Positions 6,032-11,347 of a stretch of DNA of 11,347 nt are shown one piece after another. The stretch lies in assembly GCA_025462805.1 (NCBI GenBank), contig JAOAPJ010000312.1:1-11347 (forward strand), read 5' to 3'. Below the pieces are notes generated by a model. That model searched no databases and had not been told where the DNA came from. It saw only the letters and a program-made list of their open reading frames with translations. The position numbers and the translations under genes were made by a program. The stretch comes from Acidobacteriaceae bacterium. GTDB lineage: Bacteria > Acidobacteriota > Terriglobia > Terriglobales > Acidobacteriaceae. How positions within the stretch are numbered: position 1 is the stretch's first letter; every line of letters starts with the position of its first letter.

Positions 6032-6224
6032 GAACCCGTCCAGCGCTGAGGATGTAGTGTCGTGCCGCACTACAGTCACTATTCCACGTACTGACCATGA
6101 GCTCTTAGTGAGTCTAGCGGACAGCAAACACGTATCCGTATCGTGGATGATCCGCGAAGCGATCAGAACATACCTCGATCAGCAAACCCCGCTTTTTAGC
6201 GATATCAAGGAACGGAAGCAATGA
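6030..6224 (+). CDS. Ribbon-helix-helix (CopG/Arc type) regulator
   Basis: The 64-residue protein has the RHH layout. A short strand (RTTVTIP, 13-19) would insert in the major groove. Helix A covers about 22-32 (DHELLVSLADS). After a short turn, helix B covers about 36-50 and contains SVSWMIREAIRTYLD, the usual S-x-[SL]-x-x-I-R-E-A-I pattern. Members bind DNA as dimers and often repress their own promoter. It is the first gene of the operon and overlaps the methyltransferase start by 4 bases (ATGA), so it most likely controls expression of the restriction-modification genes. That makes it the analogue of the helix-turn-helix C proteins found in other systems. The alternative is an antitoxin-type protein, but no toxin partner is present. 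Confidence 0.75.
   Translation: MNPSSAEDVVSCRTTVTIPRTDHELLVSLADSKHVSVSWMIREAIRTYLDQQTPLFSDIKERKQ
6053..6074. promoter_or_regulatory. Inverted repeat inside the start of the RHH gene
   Basis: TGTAGTG (6053-6059) and CACTACA (6068-6074) are perfect 7-base complements separated by 8 bases, within codons 8-15 of the RHH gene. The size and symmetry fit an operator for a dimeric RHH protein, or an RNA hairpin early in the message. No function is shown by sequence alone. Confidence 0.4.
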
Positions 6225-8332
6225 GTAGTCTCGTGGCTGTTCGGTCCGCCGAACCTACATCAACCCGCCTATCTGTGCCTAGGCGAGGGCACGTCCTATC
6301 GACCATTACAGAACTATATAGTGGCCCTATCCGCTCGGCCATCGAAGTGCTGACCACGGCGCTCGCTAAGTCTGCCGTGAAGATTACCCATCGCCAAGGA
6401 GCCCTCCCGTCTGGCGAGTCTGAAGTGATTCTGAAGCGTTCTTCGCCAGAGATGATTGCCCGTCACGTTTGTTCGCAATGGGTTGCTGGTGTCGCCTTGG
6501 GCCGTCTGAACGTTACAAGCGATCTCGCTGCCGCGCTTGATTGGTTTGACGGCAATAATGCCCATCTGCCCTTCATCCTTGCCCTTAGCGACCGAGTTCT
6601 CAGCACGGCGTTGCGCCATCTGCAAACGGCGTCCGAACCTACAGCACTGGCAGATTTGTTGCCCTATATCCTTGACCCCCACGGGCCAGGTAGCCGCTTG
6701 AGCGTTATGCGCGACCCGAAGACCAAGATTGCTCGGGCCACCCGCCGCGTCCATGGTGTTTTCTATACCCCTGCCGACGTGGCAGAACACATGGTTCAGG
6801 CCGCGCTAAGCGATATTGACGTGTCCCTCTCAGACCTGCGTCTTCTTGATCCGGCCTGCGGTACCGGTGTGTTTTTGCGGGCGGCATTATGCACTCTACA
6901 TGCCCAGGGATCAGACCCCATGTATGTGGCCCAACATTGCCTGTTTGGCATGGATATTGATCCATGGTCAGTCGATGGCACAGCGTATGTGCTCTTGCAC
7001 GATGCTCTGTCCTTGTCAGGGGGCGTATCGACGGCACCAGCGGCGCTTTGGAGGCACATTCGACGCAACTTAGCTGTAGTTGATGCTCTTAGCATCGATC
7101 CAGCTAATGCTCCAGCCCGCATGCGGCTTTTCGACCTTCCATGCGAACGGCAGCGCTTTAACATTGCTGAGGTATTTCCTGCTATGGGTGACGCTCCGAA
7201 TGTCATAGTCGGCAATCCGCCCTATGCAGCGATCAGCGGGCGAAGCGATTTCAGCGAGTTGTCCAGTGTCTTCACCACCTTCCCGATGAAAGGGGCAGGC
7301 ACAGGAGATATGCACCCTCTCTTCTTTGAGCAAATGGTGCGCCTTGCCGATGATTCTGCCTCAGGTGCAATGGTTCTACCACTCTCGATCTCATTCAGCG
7401 GCGGACAGCAATACGTCGCAATGAGGCAACTCATCGAGCAAACTTCGGGGACATGGAAGTTTAGCTTTTTCGACCGCGAGCCTCACGCTCTGTTTGGAGA
7501 AGACGTGAAGACCAGAAACACGATCATCTCTTGGAATCGCACGTCAGCTGACCGTGAATCACGCAAGATGACGGGGCCATTGTTGAAGTGGCGTGGACGT
7601 GACCGCGCCAGAATGCTGCGCGACATCAGGCACACCGAACTGCACAGTTCTATCGTCGAAGGTATCCCTAAGTTGAGTAGTAACCTTCAATCTGAGGCAC
7701 TTGACCGCCTGATTGCTCAAGGCTCCACCATGTCCGATCTTGTGAAGTGCTTCTACTCCACCAGCCTTAAACACACGTTTGCTGCTGATCGTAAGACCCT
7801 GTTCGTTGGTGGAACCGCATACAACTTCCTGAATGTGTTGTTCAGGCCGCCGACCCGTCTCAAACCACAAACCGGAATTATGTCCACCAACACGATGCAT
7901 GCGCTGACTTTTTCAACGGTCAAGGATGCATTCGCCGCCTTCTCACTTCTTTCTAGCGGTTTGTCCTTCTGGCTGTGGCACATTCAGGGGGATGGTTTTC
8001 ATTTGAGCCGGGGTTTCCTTGAGAACTTTCCGCTCGGTCCGAACCTGTTCAATGCCGAGACATTCGAGCGTCTCTCACGTGCAGGGCTAGAACTGTGGCG
8101 CGATCTTCAGTCGCACCCAGTTGAGAGTATGAATCGTGGAAGGGCCTCGCTTTCGTTCCCGGCATCGCGCTTGCGCGACCAGCAGCGGATTATCGACAGG
8201 ATCATCATTGAGGCGGCATCTCTGCCATCGGCCTTCCTCGACGAGATCGACAACTTCATCGCGTCAGTCGTATCAGCCATGCCGTCTGTCGAGGCACCAA
8301 CCGACGCCCCAGAAGAGGTGCTTGCAGTATGA
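6221..8332 (+). CDS. N6-adenine DNA methyltransferase of the restriction-modification operon
   Basis: The 703-residue SAM-dependent methyltransferase should protect host DNA at the nuclease's target. Motifs appear in gamma-class order: motif X GVFYTP (179-184), motif I LLDPACGTGVF (208-218), acidic motif II in FGMDIDP (242-248, SAM ribose contact) and catalytic NPPY (332-335), which is typical for adenine N6. The first 170 residues are mostly helical; I see no PD-ExK nuclease motif, so a fused type IIG enzyme is unlikely. The C-terminal third, including WLWHIQGDGFHLSRGFLENF, resembles target-recognition regions of TaqI/Eco57I-like enzymes. The start overlaps the RHH stop (ATGA) and the end overlaps the second methyltransferase (ATGA). 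GC is lower than in the left flank. Confidence 0.88.
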   Translation: MSSLVAVRSAEPTSTRLSVPRRGHVLSTITELYSGPIRSAIEVLTTALAKSAVKITHRQGALPSGESEVILKRSSPEMIARHVCSQWVAGVALGRLNVTSDLAAALDWFDGNNAHLPFILALSDRVLSTALRHLQTASEPTALADLLPYILDPHGPGSRLSVMRDPKTKIARATRRVHGVFYTPADVAEHMVQAALSDIDVSLSDLRLLDPACGTGVFLRAALCTLHAQGSDPMYVAQHCLFGMDIDPWSVDGTAYVLLHDALSLSGGVSTAPAALWRHIRRNLAVVDALSIDPANAPARMRLFDLPCERQRFNIAEVFPAMGDAPNVIVGNPPYAAISGRSDFSELSSVFTTFPMKGAGTGDMHPLFFEQMVRLADDSASGAMVLPLSISFSGGQQYVAMRQLIEQTSGTWKFSFFDREPHALFGEDVKTRNTIISWNRTSADRESRKMTGPLLKWRGRDRARMLRDIRHTELHSSIVEGIPKLSSNLQSEALDRLIAQGSTMSDLVKCFYSTSLKHTFAADRKTLFVGGTAYNFLNVLFRPPTRLKPQTGIMSTNTMHALTFSTVKDAFAAFSLLSSGLSFWLWHIQGDGFHLSRGFLENFPLGPNLFNAETFERLSRAGLELWRDLQSHPVESMNRGRASLSFPASRLRDQQRIIDRIIIEAASLPSAFLDEIDNFIASVVSAMPSVEAPTDAPEEVLAV

Positions 8333-9270
8333 AAAAGCCAACGCCCATCGTTACAGATCCCAAAGAGCTTTCCAAAGTCACAAAAGAAGAGTGGCGCGAG
8401 TACACTAAGACGGTTTGGCAGATTGCCAATACGTCCCACGACGAACACCCTGCCGTCTTCCCGGTTGAAATCCCGACTCGGCTCACAAAGCTATTCAGCT
8501 TCTACGGCGAGACTGTTCTGGACCCATTTGCTGGTTCTGGGACGACGGCGAAAGCAGCCATTCCGCTTGGCCGGCACGTCATCTGCGTCGATCAGAACCC
8601 GCTTTATCTTGACATCATCCGCAAGGATTGCGGGGGGCTCAAGAATGGTCACGGGCCAGACTTCAAGGCCCTAGACGCAGTGCACGCAGATAGTCGTGAC
8701 CTCAAGTTCGTTAAGGACGATAGTGTTGGGCTTGTCGTAACAAGCCCACCCTATTGGAACAAAGCTGATTACGGTAATGGCAAGAACAATCTTGGCGTCA
8801 TCGACTCCTACCCTTCGTTCATTGAAGCCACCAGGGCCGTATGGGAGGAGTGCTTTAGGACGCTCAAGCCAGGGCGCAAGCTATGCCTTGTGACCGCCAA
8901 CGTCAACCAGCACACTGACATGGGTTTGCTCACGTTTCCACTTGCGACCGATTTCGCCGTGTTGCTCCGCGAGATCGGCTTCGTCATGGTCAATGAGATT
9001 ATCTGGTCGAAGGATGGTACCGGAGGGAAGTGGGGATCTCACGGCTCCCAACGCCCTATTTTTGGAAGCTATCCCTACCCGCCGAATTTCCTCTTCAAGA
9101 ACGTTCACGAGTACATCTTGATCTTTGCGAAGCCTTCGGCAACCAGGACCAAGGGGCCAAAGGTTAGGCAGTACAGCGATCTAATGGGGTCACACGTATC
9201 AACAGTTCCCTCGTCGACGAACGGCATCAAAGTCTCAAAAAGAGCAGTACGAGTCCAATCGAAGGTATAG
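8329..9270 (+). CDS. Second DNA amino-methyltransferase, probably N4-cytosine type
   Basis: The 313-residue methyltransferase has motif X HPAVFPVEIP (40-49) next to motif I VLDPFAGSGTT (63-73), an acidic VDQNP (87-91) and catalytic TSPPYW (138-143). A late IIWSKDG...FGSYPYPPNFLFKN...EYILIFAK region follows. SPPY usually marks cytosine-N4 enzymes, while the DPFAGSGTT and HPAxFP forms are common in the beta family. Here motif I precedes motif IV, i.e. a permuted order. AGAGGTG (8313-8319) provides a ribosome site and the ATG overlaps the preceding stop by 4 bases. With an NPPY enzyme upstream, the pair probably modifies the two strands of one asymmetric site. The stop (TAG) is in the same frame as the next gene. 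Confidence 0.87.
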   Translation: MKKPTPIVTDPKELSKVTKEEWREYTKTVWQIANTSHDEHPAVFPVEIPTRLTKLFSFYGETVLDPFAGSGTTAKAAIPLGRHVICVDQNPLYLDIIRKDCGGLKNGHGPDFKALDAVHADSRDLKFVKDDSVGLVVTSPPYWNKADYGNGKNNLGVIDSYPSFIEATRAVWEECFRTLKPGRKLCLVTANVNQHTDMGLLTFPLATDFAVLLREIGFVMVNEIIWSKDGTGGKWGSHGSQRPIFGSYPYPPNFLFKNVHEYILIFAKPSATRTKGPKVRQYSDLMGSHVSTVPSSTNGIKVSKRAVRVQSKV

Positions 9271-9276
9271 CCACCC

Positions 9277-10428
9277 TTGTTCTATAACCAACCATTAGCA
9301 ACGCGCTTTGGAACAGAGCTATTACAGCAAGTTGATCCCTCAATCGCTCCCTATTGGGACACGCTAGACATAGCGGTTGCATGGGTGCGCGCTTCCGGAA
9401 TGTTCCATCTCAATGACCGTTTCACTGATTTTCTGCGGCACGGAGGCGCTCTCTCATTCGTCGTAGGAATTGATCTGAGGAACACGACGCTAGAGGGACT
9501 TCAGGCTCTCCTTGACCTTGAGCAATATGGGAATTCTGAGACGCACGTATATCACAATGAGTCTGGCAGCATATTTCATCCGAAACTCTATCTATTTCGG
9601 AATGGCCGCGAAGCGCGCCTCATTGTTGGCTCGAATAACCTGACCCAAGCTGGCCTTTTTATTAATGTTGAGGCTGGTCTCCAACTTGACCGGCGCGCAA
9701 ATGATCCTGTCGTTAAGCAGGCGCTGGATGCGTTGGCTACGTGGCGGGACACCACAACTCGCCTGGCAGTTCGCTTGGATGCGGGCTTTCTAGCGCAGCT
9801 GACGGCCAACGGATATGTAATCGACGAACGCACCTCGCGCGAGATCATCCGGCAGGAGAATGCCCGGCGCACGGCTGGGGGTGCCGCTCGGCTTTTTGGG
9901 AGCGCTAATTTCGGCGCCCCAATTGTTCCGGATGCCGCACGAAGAACTAGAACACCCGCAAAGAAAGCCGCAGCTAATGGCGTCGTTTCGGCCTCATCCA
10001 CTGCAAAACGCCCCGTTTTGACACAACCAGTGGTCACGCGCACTCCGACACTCGGTGACACCGTATTGATGCGTTTGCGAACTGCGCGCGGTACCCAAAC
10101 TCAGATTCCTTTTCGACTCACTAATACGTTTTTCGCCAGTGATCGTGAAGTGCGCGCCAAAAATACTGGCGTGGTTCATGAGATCCGTGAAGCTAAGGCA
10201 AAGGGGAATGCCAACACGATGAAGCTGGAGCTGCCAGAAACACGGACGATGCAACAGCCAGTGGCGCGGTTTGAGCGAACTCCGAACGGAATTGTTTACG
10301 AAGTCTTCGATGTCGGAACGCCCCAAGGCGATCAGATTCTGGGTGTCTTGCAGGAAGGGCTTGAGACTGACGCGACGAAAATGACAATCAGCAACAGAGA
10401 GCAAGCGACTTGGTGGCGGTTCATATAA
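9277..10428 (+). CDS. PLD-superfamily restriction endonuclease (BfiI/NgoFVII-like)
   Basis: The 383-residue nuclease has one phospholipase-D motif: FHPKLYLF with H101 and K103, then VGSNNLTQAG (117-126) with N121, and E132 in FINVEA. The 20-residue His-to-Asn spacing matches the single-motif nucleases BfiI and Nuc, which dimerise to build one metal-independent active site. Residues 1-90 look like the PLD alpha/beta core. An Arg/Ala/Pro-rich linker covers about 195-255, and a C-terminal domain (about 258-383, ending TWWRFI) probably reads the DNA target, as the B3-like domain does in BfiI. The TTG at 9277 with GAAGG (9261-9265) is chosen because the core begins at once; the next in-frame ATG (9400) would delete core strands. 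Only six bases separate it from the upstream in-frame stop. Confidence 0.82.
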   Translation: MFYNQPLATRFGTELLQQVDPSIAPYWDTLDIAVAWVRASGMFHLNDRFTDFLRHGGALSFVVGIDLRNTTLEGLQALLDLEQYGNSETHVYHNESGSIFHPKLYLFRNGREARLIVGSNNLTQAGLFINVEAGLQLDRRANDPVVKQALDALATWRDTTTRLAVRLDAGFLAQLTANGYVIDERTSREIIRQENARRTAGGAARLFGSANFGAPIVPDAARRTRTPAKKAAANGVVSASSTAKRPVLTQPVVTRTPTLGDTVLMRLRTARGTQTQIPFRLTNTFFASDREVRAKNTGVVHEIREAKAKGNANTMKLELPETRTMQQPVARFERTPNGIVYEVFDVGTPQGDQILGVLQEGLETDATKMTISNREQATWWRFI

Positions 10429-10555
10429 CGCCAGCCGATCATGTCCTGCGTAAGCGTTTTGTGTGGGCCGTGTGGACATGCAGCGGGGGTTGAGATGAGC
10501 ATGTCTGCATGCTGGGCATGGAGCTGGATGCGGGTGAGTTGGAGTCTTCTCCGCG
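10429..10555 (+). other. Short spacer between nuclease gene and HsdR remnant
   Basis: No gene and no terminator hairpin with a T-run are visible. The last 25 bases before 10556 vaguely resemble HsdR coding sequence out of frame, so the remnant may extend a little further left with frameshifts. The in-frame stop at 10535-10537 ends its open frame. Confidence 0.4.
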
Positions 10556-10891
10556 ATGGCGAAAGCGCTTCAAGCGGAGGCGGCGAGGGGGCAAGAGCTG
10601 GGGCTCACTGCTGACGAAATGGCATTCTACGACGCCCGCGCGACCAATGAGGCGTCCGTGCGTGCTCTCGGGGATGAGATGCTGCGGAAGATAGCACGGG
10701 AACTTACAGACAAGCTGAGAGCCAGCAACTCAGTGGACTGGTACGTGCGCGACTCCGTGCGGGCCAAGTTGCGGCTGATGGTGCGGACGATCCTGAAGAA
10801 GTGGAAGTATCCGCCGGAGGGGCAGGATCAGGCTACGGAGACCGTGTTGGAGCAGGCGAAGGCTCTGTCTGAGGCTTGGGCGACCGTCTGA
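10556..10891 (+). pseudogene. hsdR: C-terminal remnant of type I restriction subunit R
   Basis: The 111 residues match the conserved end of type I restriction subunit HsdR (DUF3387 region): MAKALQAEA..RGQELGLTADEMAFYDA (1-27), DEMLRKIARELTDKLR (40-55), DWYVRDSVRAKLR (61-73) and KKWKYPPEGQDQATETVLEQ (81-100). Intact HsdR is usually around 1000 residues; the nuclease and helicase parts and the partner genes hsdM and hsdS are all missing. The frame is closed upstream by a stop at 10535. It lies 127 bases after the PLD nuclease gene in the same orientation, as if the newer operon replaced an older type I system. It is most likely non-functional, though the short frame itself is intact. Confidence 0.8.
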
Positions 10892-11079
10892 ATGAAGTGG
10901 ACCGCCTACGCATTGTGTATAGTGCCGTCCAACGAAGTCAATCTTCTCTGTTGGAATATGAAGATCAGCCGAAACCCTCCACCGGCCGGCACTTCATCCC
11001 TGCCACTGCTTTCGGAGATCTGCGGGAGACATACCCTCGAGAAGACATGCAGTGGTTCGCCTTTGGGGATGGTAAGTGA
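10876..11079 (+). CDS. Hypothetical small acidic protein, 67 residues
   Basis: The ORF opens at a TTG (10876) inside the last codons of the HsdR remnant, just after an in-frame stop at 10870-10872. A helical N-terminal half (RLNEVDRLRIVYSAVQRSQ) is followed by TGRHFIPATAFGDLRE and a tail ending MQWFAFGDGK. No family is recognised. The ribosome site is poor and GTG codons at 10897 and 10915 are alternatives. The 4-base overlap with the next ORF (GTGA) supports it being real; the weak start argues against. Confidence 0.35.
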   Translation: MGDRLNEVDRLRIVYSAVQRSQSSLLEYEDQPKPSTGRHFIPATAFGDLRETYPREDMQWFAFGDGK

Positions 11080-11270
11080 TTGAGAGAAGCCGTATTGAAC
11101 CTGCCGAACTGGTTCATCAGCTTGCAGCCGCGATGAGAGCTAAGAAACTCCATTGGAGCAACTCAACCCCTTGGACCAGCGCTTTGAAGGAATGCCTTCG
11201 AGCCCTACTGGAGAGGCAAGGAGCCAATATCGAGGGCCGCCCTCGTGCACGTGAACATGCTCCACGGTGA
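11076..11270 (+). CDS. Hypothetical small basic protein, 64 residues
   Basis: It starts at GTG 11076, overlapping the previous stop by 4 bases, a usual sign of translational coupling. Two amphipathic helices are likely: PAELVHQLAAAMRAKKLHW (9-27) and SALKECLRALLERQG (35-49). An Arg-rich tail follows (RPRAREHAPR). I do not recognise a family. It could be a real accessory gene next to the defence site or a chance frame. Confidence 0.35.
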   Translation: MIERSRIEPAELVHQLAAAMRAKKLHWSNSTPWTSALKECLRALLERQGANIEGRPRAREHAPR

Positions 11271-11347
11271 CCTTCTGCTGACCTGTCTTCCCCGATCGCT
11301 CTGACTGCGTCGGTAATTGGGCATCGTAATCAGGCCCACATGCCTGG
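11271..11347. other. End of window, no feature seen
   Basis: These 77 bases hold no recognisable gene start, hairpin or repeat. A gene beginning beyond the window cannot be excluded. Confidence 0.5.

Noticed and set aside
5738..6127. 129-residue minus-strand frame over the operon leader
   Set aside because: It overlaps the RHH start, has no domain pattern, and lacks a ribosome site.
6221..8332. Type IIG fused restriction-methyltransferase
   Set aside because: No PD-ExK-like motif is visible in the N-terminal 170 residues, and a separate nuclease gene follows.
6030..10428. DISARM or BREX-like system because of a methyltransferase with a PLD protein
   Set aside because: No helicase (drmA), DUF1998 protein (drmB), or BrxC/PglZ-type genes are present; the set is complete as a simple restriction-modification system.
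1..11347. CRISPR arrays, tRNA or rRNA genes, insertion sequences, attachment-site direct repeats
   Set aside because: No regularly spaced repeats, cloverleaf-like sequence, transposase or integrase reading, or matching repeats flanking the operon were found by eye; short or diverged flanking repeats could have been missed.

Overview
The window looks like a chromosomal stretch of a GC-rich acidobacterium of the Terriglobales type (Granulicella/Edaphobacter/Terriglobus-like). This assignment is inference from three things: a pair of DUF3147-type membrane proteins, a FecR-domain protein with a Trp-rich DUF6600-like region, and high GC in the left half. No tRNA, rRNA, CRISPR array or intact insertion sequence was seen.

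Left part (1-5031), ordinary chromosome. An inorganic pyrophosphatase and two small membrane proteins are joined by 4-base start/stop overlaps (117-1569). A secreted FecR-domain protein follows (1677-3224) behind its own candidate promoter. After it come two intrinsic terminators about 90 bases apart, a small receiver-like protein (3447-3818), a minus-strand pair of very small genes (3835-4228) and an outer-membrane beta-barrel protein (4249-5031).

Middle (5032-6029), eroded boundary. A short gene at 5196-5539 appears broken by a one-base loss in a run of Gs. About 490 bases with no convincing gene follow.

Right part (6030-10428), a compact restriction-modification operon of visibly lower and more uneven GC. 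By direct count, bases 7741-7800 are 48% GC, against 75% for 2641-2700. The order is: ribbon-helix-helix regulator; amino-methyltransferase with NPPY (N6-adenine type); a second amino-methyltransferase with TSPPY (probably N4-cytosine); and a PLD-superfamily nuclease with a single HxK...GSxN motif, as in BfiI/NgoFVII. The first two junctions are ATGA overlaps. The third is an in-frame stop followed six bases later by a TTG start. Two different methyltransferases plus one PLD nuclease suggest a type IIS-like system with an asymmetric target, each strand protected by its own enzyme, and the RHH protein as a possible autoregulator.

Immediately downstream is the C-terminal remnant of a type I restriction subunit HsdR (10556-10891), so this site has probably hosted successive defence systems. 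Two small overlapping ORFs of unknown function follow (10876-11270). The last 77 bases show nothing I can name.
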